The notes beneath the pieces were generated by a model that made no database searches, was not told where the DNA came from, and saw nothing but the letters and a program-made list of their open reading frames with translations. The translations under genes and the position numbers were made by a program. DNA of 11,349 bases from Gammaproteobacteria bacterium (GTDB lineage: Bacteria > Pseudomonadota > Gammaproteobacteria > Thiomicrospirales > Thiomicrospiraceae), in NCBI GenBank assembly GCA_013153955.1, contig JAADDM010000096.1:1-11349 (forward strand), written 5' to 3'. The stretch's first letter is position 1, and each line of letters opens with the position of its first letter. Positions 1 to 5,856 of this stretch are shown here, piece by piece.

Positions 1-440
1 ATATCAGCCTCGCGGCCACCCTAGCCACCTCAGCCATTAGCGAAACACTCAACCAAGGTGCCCCTGGCATTCTCGCACACGGCCCCACCTTTATGGGCAA
101 TCCGCTGGCGTGTGCGGCAGCGGTTGCTAACATTGACCTACTCTTAGCATCTGATTGGCAAGCCAATGTACAGAATATTCAACAGCACTTGATTGACACC
201 CTGACCCCCCTTAATTTACTCAGTGGCGTAGCCGAGGTTCGCGTGCTCGGCGCGATCGGCGTCATAGAGCTTGTCTCAGAGACGCTAGGCGCAGAGGTAC
301 AGGCTGCCGCCATTGCCAACGGCATATGGCTTCGCCCTTTTGGTAAGTTGGTCTATACCATGCCCGCTTATAACATAAGCCAAGCGCACCTCAATACCCT
401 TACGCAAGGAATTTGTAAAGCAATTCACTCTGTCTTATAG
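1..440 (+). CDS. bioA: Adenosylmethionine-8-amino-7-oxononanoate aminotransferase, 3' part (5' end outside window)
   Basis: PLP-dependent class III aminotransferase of biotin synthesis. It converts 7-keto-8-aminopelargonate to 7,8-diaminopelargonate using S-adenosylmethionine as amino donor, in the cytoplasm. The reading frame is open from base 3, so the gene enters from the left; about 145 codons are present, roughly the last third of a ~430-residue protein. The block HGPTFMGNPLACAAA (coded from about 78) is the hallmark BioA segment that lies near the PLP/active-site region of the dimer. It is followed by VRVLGAIGV and by RPFGKLVYTMP close to the C-terminus, both matching E. coli BioA as remembered. 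The catalytic lysine lies upstream of the window. The first ATG inside the window (93) is internal to the BioA motif and is not a start. The gene ends 119 nt before the next plus-strand gene with no clear terminator between. Confidence 0.93.
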   Translation, partial: ISLAATLATSAISETLNQGAPGILAHGPTFMGNPLACAAAVANIDLLLASDWQANVQNIQQHLIDTLTPLNLLSGVAEVRVLGAIGVIELVSETLGAEVQAAAIANGIWLRPFGKLVYTMPAYNISQAHLNTLTQGICKAIHSVL

Positions 441-483
441 ATCCCGCGCCACCCGCCATCAATAAGATTAATATCCGTCTCAA

Positions 484-489
484 TATAAT
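484..489 (+). promoter_or_regulatory. Possible -10 box upstream of the rhodanese/MBL gene
   Basis: A perfect TATAAT stands 70 nt before the ATG at 560, in the 119-nt gap after bioA. No good -35 is found about 17 nt upstream (AATAAG region), so this is only a candidate promoter. Confidence 0.25.
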
Positions 490-559
490 CCTCAAAGAGC
501 CCTTAGAAACTTCATTAAAATAGGACACTCCTTCTGCTCAATGGAATGCCCTAGACATA

Positions 560-1837
560 ATGACCGTTATACAACGCCTATTCAGCGCAAGCCTCATACT
601 AACCGGCTCTGCTTGCTATGCCACAACCCCGGTTACAAATCTCAATACACAGCAACTACAGCAACAGATGAAAAACCACCCTGAAACATTACTTATTGAT
701 GTACGTACTCCACAAGAGATTAACAAACAGGGAACAATCGGGCTTTATCAAAATAAAAACATCCCTCGTGGCTGGCTTGAATTCAAAATTTCAGAGGCCG
801 CCGCCACTAAAGACACGCCTATTATTGTTTACTGTGGGCAGAACTTAAGGAGCCCTTTGTCGGCTAAAACCCTCACAAAACTTGGCTATACCAATGTTAA
901 AAACTACCAAGATGGATTTTTTAAGTGGCAGGCAGCCAACTTAGATGTCAATTACCAAGACCGTGCGAAAGACTCCCTGCTCTACAATCGTCCCGTTAAG
1001 GTTGTTGACCGTGTTTACTCAGCCATTGGCGCACCCGCCCCTGGCAACTACAGCAATACAGGACACAACAATAACCTTAGCTACATCATTGGGGATGACG
1101 CAGTGGTCGTCTTTAATGCGGGTGGCAGCTATCTACTCGCCGCAGCCCTTCATGAAGAGATAAAAGCACACACCAATCTACCCGTTAAATACGTGGTCTT
1201 TGAAAATGCTCAAGGGCATGCTGTGCTCGGTGCAAGCTATTGGAAAGCACAAGGCGCAACCCTCGTGGGGCATGCGCATACCACAGATATATTAAAGGCA
1301 AATGCACAGAGCATAGAAGCTCGTGCCAAACGCGTATTAAAGGATAAGTTCTTTAAAAGCAAAATCCTACTGCCCGATATTGAATTGACCGAGGGCCTTA
1401 AGCTTGATGTAAAAGGGGTTAATATTCAGCTACTGCATTTAGGCCCTTCACACAGCCCTGATGACATACAACTTTGGATGCCTGATACTCGTACACTTAT
1501 CTCTGGGGATATCGCATTTAATGTCAGAATGCTGCCTATCTTGCATCATACCGATGTAAAGGGCTGGATTAACACATGGGATAAAGTCGAAGCCTTAAAT
1601 CCGAGTATCATCGTACCAGGGCATGGTAACCCAACCGATTTAGCCACGATAACCCACTACACCAAGGACTACCTGGTCTTTCTTCGTACTGAAATATTAA
1701 AGGTTCTCGACAATGGCGGCGATTTAGTCGATGCACTTGCCATTGATCAAAGCGCCTTCAGTCATTTCAAAACCTATAATGAACTGCACAAACAGAATGT
1801 AGACCGACTCTATCAGGTCATGGAATTTGAAGAGTAA
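560..1837 (+). CDS. Exported rhodanese / metallo-beta-lactamase-fold fusion protein with atypical metal site
   Basis: 425 residues. Residues 1-21 look like a Sec signal peptide (MTVIQRLFSASLILTGSAC, cleavage probably near A21), so the protein is predicted periplasmic. C19 does not sit in a convincing lipobox. Residues ~28-130 form a rhodanese domain with LIDVRTPQE (45-53) and the active loop CGQNLRS (C92, R97), consistent with persulfide/sulfur transfer. Residues ~145-370 are a metallo-beta-lactamase fold: GPSHSPDD (H298), SGDIAF (D317) and PGHG (H355) match the second-half metal ligands. The first ligand motif, normally HxHxDH, is replaced by ENAQGH (215-220), followed by GHAHT (237-241). 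The rhodanese plus MBL pairing recalls SoxH-like or persulfide-dioxygenase-type proteins, but the substrate cannot be told. The start is the only ATG after an in-frame TAG at 521; the Shine-Dalgarno is weak. The gene is convergent with the osmC-like gene and ends at a strong terminator. Confidence 0.85.
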   Translation: MTVIQRLFSASLILTGSACYATTPVTNLNTQQLQQQMKNHPETLLIDVRTPQEINKQGTIGLYQNKNIPRGWLEFKISEAAATKDTPIIVYCGQNLRSPLSAKTLTKLGYTNVKNYQDGFFKWQAANLDVNYQDRAKDSLLYNRPVKVVDRVYSAIGAPAPGNYSNTGHNNNLSYIIGDDAVVVFNAGGSYLLAAALHEEIKAHTNLPVKYVVFENAQGHAVLGASYWKAQGATLVGHAHTTDILKANAQSIEARAKRVLKDKFFKSKILLPDIELTEGLKLDVKGVNIQLLHLGPSHSPDDIQLWMPDTRTLISGDIAFNVRMLPILHHTDVKGWINTWDKVEALNPSIIVPGHGNPTDLATITHYTKDYLVFLRTEILKVLDNGGDLVDALAIDQSAFSHFKTYNELHKQNVDRLYQVMEFEE

Positions 1838-1868
1838 CCCCACTCCTCTTTTACAGAACATCAGACAC

Positions 1869-1896
1869 AAAAATGCCAGCAGATGCTGGCATTTTT
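1869..1896. terminator. Bidirectional rho-independent terminator
   Basis: A perfect 13-bp inverted repeat (AAAAATGCCAGCA at 1869-1881, TGCTGGCATTTTT at 1884-1896) has an A-tract on one side and a T-tract on the other. It can stop transcription on both strands. It lies 31 nt after the rhodanese/MBL gene and 83 nt after the minus-strand osmC-like gene, so it is the shared end of the two convergent units. Confidence 0.9.
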
Positions 1897-1941
1897 GTAT
1901 CTAAACCGAGTTTAAAACAACTAAAATCCTGATTAAACCTC

Positions 1942-1955
1942 AATGCAAATGCATT
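1942..1955. repeat. Short inverted repeat after the osmC-like gene
   Basis: AATGCA and TGCATT flank a 2-nt centre, giving a small palindrome in the 142-nt convergent gap. There is no T-tract after it on either strand, so it is not a terminator by itself. Its role is unknown. Confidence 0.35.
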
Positions 1956-1963
1956 CAACAATT

Positions 1964-1977
1964 AACCAGGCCTGGTT
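1964..1977. repeat. 14-bp perfect palindrome just beyond the osmC-like stop codon
   Basis: AACCAGGCCTGGTT is fully self-complementary and sits 2 nt past the minus-strand stop at 1980. Its first ten bases recur at 9360-9369 in the gph-trpE gap. It could be a small 3' hairpin or a protein site; nothing in the sequence decides between these. Confidence 0.4.
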
Positions 1978-1979
1978 GT

Positions 1980-2396
1980 TTAGGCTTCAACAATCTCATA
2001 AGAGTGTGTCATGTCAGCGGTCTTCTCTAAAATCTTAGAAACCGAGCAGTACTTCTCTGCAGATAGACTCACTGCACGAGAGACCTTTTTCTCATTCAAA
2101 TCTGTCCCCGTCACTTTAAAGTGCAGGTTAATCTTGGTATAAATTGCAGGAATACTGTCTGCGCGCTCAGAGGTAATCGACATCTCACAATCTGTGACAG
2201 CCTGCTTACCCTTCTCAAGCATCATCATCACATCAATCCCCGAGCAACCGCCCAAGCCCATCAGCAACAACTCCATTGGACGAGACCCACGATCTTCACC
2301 GCCCACGCCTTCAGAAGCATCCATTAACACCTTATGCCCCGTTGAAGAAGTCGCTTCAAACGCTTTTTTACCCTGCCACTTTACTGAAATTGTCAT
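1980..2396 (-). CDS. OsmC-family protein (YhfA-like)
   Basis: 138-residue cytoplasmic OsmC/Ohr-fold protein. The fold's two redox cysteines are present: C51 in GLGGCSGIDV and C117 in AEKYCSVSKIL. So are the conserved R39 and E42 in GSRPMELLLMGLGGCS. Family members reduce organic or other peroxides with thiol chemistry; the single-domain YhfA branch has no firmly assigned substrate, so the exact function is open. The start is supported by a good Shine-Dalgarno (AAGGA about 8 nt before the ATG). It begins 39 nt after the methyltransferase stop with no terminator visible between, so it is probably read from the same transcript. In pseudomonads a homologous gene lies shortly after trpC (from memory), suggesting it is the ancestral neighbour and the restriction-modification pair is the newcomer. 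Confidence 0.87.
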   Translation of the reverse strand: MTISVKWQGKKAFEATSSTGHKVLMDASEGVGGEDRGSRPMELLLMGLGGCSGIDVMMMLEKGKQAVTDCEMSITSERADSIPAIYTKINLHFKVTGTDLNEKKVSRAVSLSAEKYCSVSKILEKTADMTHSYEIVEA

Positions 2397-2435
2397 GCTT
2401 TTTTCCTTATTTTAATGAAGAGCCAGCAATCGTTA

Positions 2436-3689
2436 CTACTGGGATTCTTTCTCAATAATATTAAGCAGCCCAATTAAACTTTTGCCAACTGCAAATGCTA
2501 AGTTAACAGGCACTGCATTACCAATCTGCTTATATTGACTACTTGTTGAACCACAGAAAACCCAGTCATCTGGAAAGGTTTGAATCCTTGCATACTCTCT
2601 TACCGTTAACGGCCGAGTCTCTTCTGGATGGCAGCGCTCAGTCTGCTTTTGAGCGGGGGCGCAGGTGAGCGTTAAGCTTGGCTCTTCCCAAGACAATCTA
2701 CGCGCAACCCCAGTTTTTCCGCCCCCTAAAAAGTAACTTTTCATCATATACTCCCTCTGCAGCTCATCTGGCAAATCGCGCCAATAGCCTCCGGCAGGGA
2801 CTCTTTGAAGAATTTCTTTCTTTCTTGTAGGGTATTGCTGACCTATCGAATCAGGCACATCCGTTTCATAAAGAACTCCCTTCTTTAAGGCATCTTTAAG
2901 TGTTAGCACCCTCGTAAATGGACTCGGCCAATTAAAATGCTGTGCAAATGATTTCAGATCATTACGTATCGCAACTAAAATAATTCGCTCACGTTTTTGA
3001 GGTACCTTATAAAACATCGCTTTTAATACTGTTGGCTCTATCAAATAATAGCCCAACTCAGCAATCACCTTTTTAATTACCTCTAAAGTTCTTCCTTGGT
3101 CATGGGAGGCCAGACCTTTTACATTTTCAGCCATAAAAACTTTGGGCTGAGTCTCTTTTACGGCTCTTGCAAATTCAAAAAACATCGTTCCACGAGTATC
3201 CTCAAATCCTTGCTTATTGCCCGCATAAGAAAAGGCCTGACACGGAAACCCGCCAGATAAAAAATCGATTCCCCTGTAGGAGGTAAAATCAACCTCGCTA
3301 ACCGACCCTTCTACAACATTCCACTGAGGTCGGTTATAACGTAATGTTTTACAGGCATCCTTGTCAATTTCATTAAACATCTCAGACTTAAAGCCCGCTT
3401 TTTCCAGCCCTAATGCCAACCCCCCGCCGCCTGCAAATAATTCGATTGACCTGTACTCCCGTAGCGGATTTAATGCAGACTGGACATCCCAGTTTGAATC
3501 TCCTAACCATTTCACGATATCGTAGCGCCCTAGGTCATCTAAATGATAAAGTGGCACGCCATCTTTACTCATTTTACTAATGGAAAGTTTGCCATTTTTT
3601 GCCCACTGGTTCAGGGTACGCTTGGAAATAGAAAGCATATCAGCCACAAGAGATGCCGCTAGGTATGGGGAACTAGACATTAAACTCAT
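2436..3689 (-). CDS. Type II DNA (cytosine-5-)-methyltransferase with N-terminal helix-turn-helix
   Basis: 417 residues from the chosen ATG. It methylates C5 of cytosine in the site cut by the adjacent endonuclease. C5-methyltransferase motifs are all in order: I FAGGGG (85-90), IV GGFPCQ with nucleophile C150, VI ENV (188-190), VIII QKRER (231-235), IX RPLTVREYARIQTFPDDW (359-376) and X QIGNAVP (388-394). The stretch about 240-345 is the target-recognition region; ARRLSWEEPSLTLT recalls enzymes for GGNCC/GGCC-type sites, from memory. Residues ~10-40 (SLVADMLSISKRTLNQWAKN) look like a MerR/excisionase-type helix-turn-helix, possibly an autoregulator. Start choice: the frame opens with a TTG at 3716; ATGs follow at 3701, 3689 and 3680. 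The one at 3689 has GAAGGG 4 nt upstream and overlaps the endonuclease end by 17 nt; 3680 would give an 8-nt overlap. The sequence is AT-rich compared with the trp genes. Confidence 0.93.
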   Translation of the reverse strand: MSLMSSSPYLAASLVADMLSISKRTLNQWAKNGKLSISKMSKDGVPLYHLDDLGRYDIVKWLGDSNWDVQSALNPLREYRSIELFAGGGGLALGLEKAGFKSEMFNEIDKDACKTLRYNRPQWNVVEGSVSEVDFTSYRGIDFLSGGFPCQAFSYAGNKQGFEDTRGTMFFEFARAVKETQPKVFMAENVKGLASHDQGRTLEVIKKVIAELGYYLIEPTVLKAMFYKVPQKRERIILVAIRNDLKSFAQHFNWPSPFTRVLTLKDALKKGVLYETDVPDSIGQQYPTRKKEILQRVPAGGYWRDLPDELQREYMMKSYFLGGGKTGVARRLSWEEPSLTLTCAPAQKQTERCHPEETRPLTVREYARIQTFPDDWVFCGSTSSQYKQIGNAVPVNLAFAVGKSLIGLLNIIEKESQ

Positions 3690-4428
3690 CAAACCCTTCA
3701 TAGTGCGAAAATGCAAGCAAGTACAAGCTCTTTAACGGATTGTTAGACAGTAAATTAAGCTCCGTGATAACCGTATCTGAAGACTGAGTGATCACGCGCT
3801 GCGTTACAACATCTTCAAGTACGCTCGGCAGTGCTTCACAGAGTTTTTTGAAGGCCAATCCATCCCCCGTGACCAACTCATAAAACTTGTCCATTGAGAC
3901 TCGTTTTATTCGCTTATTCTTTATGTTTTTGCCGTCCAAACTAATTTGCCAAGTCTTATCTTGACTGGCTTTGGCAATCACCTCAACCAATAAACAGACA
4001 GCTTCATCGTCTTCTAATAACTTACTCTGCATTTTCATATAGGTTTTTTGAGAAGAAGCTGAGTTCATTGTATTGTGTTTATTTTTCATCTCCACAAAGT
4101 AATGATTTTCCGCATGAATAACATCAAACCCTGTTTTAGGCACATTCCATCCTTCACCAATATATTTGAAAATATTCTGGTGAAAGTATCCTATCTGATT
4201 CGTGTTTGATTTATCAATCTGACGTAACACTTCATTTTTAACAATCTCCTCAATCTCCATAGAGTAGACAAGAGAGTCGAAAGTTAGCTTAATAGGATCT
4301 ATTAAATTTTTATTAAATCCCTTAAGATCAATATCAAAGCGATACTGCTCAACAGTGTCCTTAACATGGTTAAAAAGATCCACATCAGAGATAAACCCTA
4401 AATTATAATGATTCACTGCACCCCCCAT
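3673..4428 (-). CDS. Type II restriction endonuclease, Eco47II-like family (predicted GGNCC)
   Basis: 251 residues. It is predicted to cleave unmethylated DNA at the site protected by the neighbouring methyltransferase. A PD-(D/E)xK-type centre is visible: D102 in KTGFDVI, then E113 and K115 in FVEMKNKHNT. The blocks GFISDVDLFNHVKDTVE, DKSNTNQIGYFHQNIFKYI and EMKNKHNTMNSASSQKTYMK are what I associate with the Eco47II family (site GGNCC). That rests on memory, so the specificity is tentative. The ATG overlaps the trpC stop by 1 nt (TAATG), with only a weak Shine-Dalgarno. An in-frame GTG at 4416, preceded by a G-run, is an alternative start that keeps LGFISD near the N-terminus. Three sampled lines (4201-4380) are 32% GC against about 50% for trpD samples, suggesting horizontal acquisition. 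It appears intact. Confidence 0.82.
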   Translation of the reverse strand: MGGAVNHYNLGFISDVDLFNHVKDTVEQYRFDIDLKGFNKNLIDPIKLTFDSLVYSMEIEEIVKNEVLRQIDKSNTNQIGYFHQNIFKYIGEGWNVPKTGFDVIHAENHYFVEMKNKHNTMNSASSQKTYMKMQSKLLEDDEAVCLLVEVIAKASQDKTWQISLDGKNIKNKRIKRVSMDKFYELVTGDGLAFKKLCEALPSVLEDVVTQRVITQSSDTVITELNLLSNNPLKSLYLLAFSHYEGFDEFNV

Positions 4429-5225
4429 TACTTAAACAACTCAGCTAGTTTTTCACCTGGGCTGTCTGCGCGCATAAAGGTTTCACCGACAAGAAAACTG
4501 TTCACTGCGTGTTCACGCATTTTCTTCACATCGTCTGGCCCCATGATACCGCTCTCTGTAATCACGATTCGGTTATCGGGAATCATATCCAACATATCAA
4601 TCGTCGTCTGTAGAGAGACATCAAATGAGTGTAAATCACGGTTATTAATCCCAATCATCGGCAACGGCAGTTGCAACGCACGCTCCAACTCATCTTTATT
4701 GTGCACTTCAATCAGTACATCCATATCCAATGTCATGGCTGTTTGTGTCAACTCCGACATCTGAGCATCGCCAATGGCAGCGGCAATTAACAAGATGCAG
4801 TCTGCGCCAATTGCTCGCGCTTCATAGACTTGATAATCATCTACAATAAAATCTTTGCGAATAATTGGTAAATCAACGGCTGCACGCACCTGCTTTAAAT
4901 ACTCATTACTGCCTTGGAAAAAGTCCTGATCCGTTAACACCGATAGACAGGCTGCGCCATGCTGCTCATAACTTTTCGCAATTTCAACCGGATCGAAAGG
5001 ATCACGCAATACCCCTTTACTGGGTGAGGCCTTTTTAATTTCAGCAATCACCGCAGATTGCCCTGCATCTAATTTAGCTTGCATCGCATCCACAAAACTT
5101 TTTGTTTCGGGCGACACCAATGCAAGACGTTTCATCTCTCGCAATGGAATTTTATCGCAGCCGTCTTGAATCTCTTCCAGTTTACGAAGAATTATTTTCT
5201 TTAGAATGGTGGGTGTGCCGCTCAT
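4428..5225 (-). CDS. trpC: Indole-3-glycerol-phosphate synthase
   Basis: 265-residue single-function (beta/alpha)8 enzyme. It closes the indole ring of 1-(2-carboxyphenylamino)-1-deoxyribulose 5-phosphate to give indole-3-glycerol phosphate in tryptophan synthesis. Catalytic blocks are visible: AEIKKASPSKG (61-71, E62/K64), SVLTDQDFFQGS (95-106), RKDFIVDDYQVYEARAIGAD (123-142, K124), LIEVH (E173), GINNRDL (192-198, N195) and ITESGI (222-227). No TrpF domain is fused, so trpF lies elsewhere. Start: the frame could open at 5255, but the ATG at 5225 gives MSGTPTILKKI, the family's usual N-terminus, with AAGGA 8 nt upstream. The gene follows the YbaN-like gene by 95 nt. Its stop codon shares a base with the endonuclease ATG, implying translational coupling into the restriction-modification pair. 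Confidence 0.96.
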   Translation of the reverse strand: MSGTPTILKKIILRKLEEIQDGCDKIPLREMKRLALVSPETKSFVDAMQAKLDAGQSAVIAEIKKASPSKGVLRDPFDPVEIAKSYEQHGAACLSVLTDQDFFQGSNEYLKQVRAAVDLPIIRKDFIVDDYQVYEARAIGADCILLIAAAIGDAQMSELTQTAMTLDMDVLIEVHNKDELERALQLPLPMIGINNRDLHSFDVSLQTTIDMLDMIPDNRIVITESGIMGPDDVKKMREHAVNSFLVGETFMRADSPGEKLAELFK

Positions 5226-5320
5226 TGATTGCGTCCTTAAATTGAGATGGAGCATGCCTTTACGGCAGTCCGTTAAACGATAATGGTATTAAATAATGTC
5301 GGTTAAATAATCTTGCCTAT

Positions 5321-5716
5321 TCAATCTGATTGACTGATTACTGGTGCAACCTCGGCGACTCGCCACAGAAAAAATAGCAACAGTCCTGCAATGACCAACA
5401 ACATCAAAGGCAGATAGTCCTGCTGCCAAACCAAACTAATAGAGAGGCTAAAGCTGGCTAAAATAACCCAAGTCGCGCGCTTTTTAGTTGAGCGAAGCAT
5501 GGTATGACTCTGCTCCCAGCGCTGTAAATCTTTGCCTATCCAGCGGTTATTGAGCAATGCCTGATGAAATCTTGGGGAACTTTTTGCAAAACAGCCCATT
5601 GCCAAAATCATAAAGGGCGTGGTGGGTAAAACAGGTAACAGCACGCCAATCAGGCCTAGCAGAAAAAATATACCGCCGAGTAATAGGTAGAAATAGCGTT
5701 TTAAAAAAGTACTCAT
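5321..5716 (-). CDS. YbaN/DUF454-family inner-membrane protein
   Basis: 131 residues with three predicted membrane segments (about 8-29, 81-97 and 101-119). The DUF454 signature GVLLPVLPTTPFMILAMGCF lies at 24-43, followed by SPRFHQALLNNRWIGK and a basic stretch at 76-80 (STKKR) typical of the family. The molecular function of YbaN proteins is not established, and nothing here supplies one. It lies between trpD and trpC, an unexpected place for it. Start: the ATG at 5716 has a poor Shine-Dalgarno of its own, but a 7-codon ORF (5736-5713, MLSLIIP) with AGAGG 5 nt upstream ends in ATGA overlapping this ATG. Translation may therefore be coupled to that mini-ORF. No in-frame alternative start was found upstream. 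Confidence 0.88.
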   Translation of the reverse strand: MSTFLKRYFYLLLGGIFFLLGLIGVLLPVLPTTPFMILAMGCFAKSSPRFHQALLNNRWIGKDLQRWEQSHTMLRSTKKRATWVILASFSLSISLVWQQDYLPLMLLVIAGLLLFFLWRVAEVAPVISQSD

Positions 5717-5736
5717 GGGATGATTAAACTCAACAT
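5713..5736 (-). other. Seven-codon upstream ORF coupled to the YbaN-like gene
   Basis: The ORF reads MLSLIIP and stops with a TGA that overlaps the ATG of the YbaN-like gene (ATGA). AGAGG at 5746-5742 is a good Shine-Dalgarno for this mini-ORF, whereas the main ATG lacks one. The likely role is re-initiation or coupling; chance cannot be excluded. Confidence 0.35.
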
Positions 5737-5806
5737 ATCGTCCTCTTAAAGTAACCCCTCATAATCAAAATCCATAGAAGGTGCTTCTTACCAGCCCTTT
5801 CATAAC

Positions 5807-5844
5807 AACCGTCTCTTAGCCATCATTTCTAGGCAGAGACGGTT
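5807..5844 (-). terminator. Hairpin after trpD, possible weak terminator
   Basis: A perfect 10-bp stem (AACCGTCTCT at 5807-5816, AGAGACGGTT at 5835-5844) has an inner GCC/GGC pairing and starts 12 nt after the trpD stop. On the minus strand the stem is followed by only a short U-rich stretch (TTGTTAT), so it may be a leaky terminator, a processing site or a 3' stabiliser. It would separate trpEGD from ybaN-trpC-restriction. Confidence 0.6.
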
Positions 5845-5856
5845 AATCAATCATGC

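Noticed and set aside
945..1163. Overlapping plus-strand ORF inside the rhodanese/MBL gene, and similar open frames antisense to osmC, trpC, trpD, trpE, gph and rpe
   Set aside because: They lie wholly in another frame of well-supported genes, lack family features, and have no ribosome-binding support.
2397..2440. Target-site duplication flanking the restriction-modification pair
   Set aside because: Comparing 2397-2440 with 4395-4435 shows only short matches (such as TTACT) expected by chance.
4429..4560. Promoter for the endonuclease within the 3' end of trpC
   Set aside because: TTGTCG and similar hexamers occur, but no -10 stands at a workable distance, so no promoter is called by eye.
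5226..5255. Longer TrpC starting at 5255
   Set aside because: The ATG at 5225 has a good Shine-Dalgarno and the usual MSGTPTILKKI N-terminus; AAAGG at 5255 is only 2 nt from its ATG.
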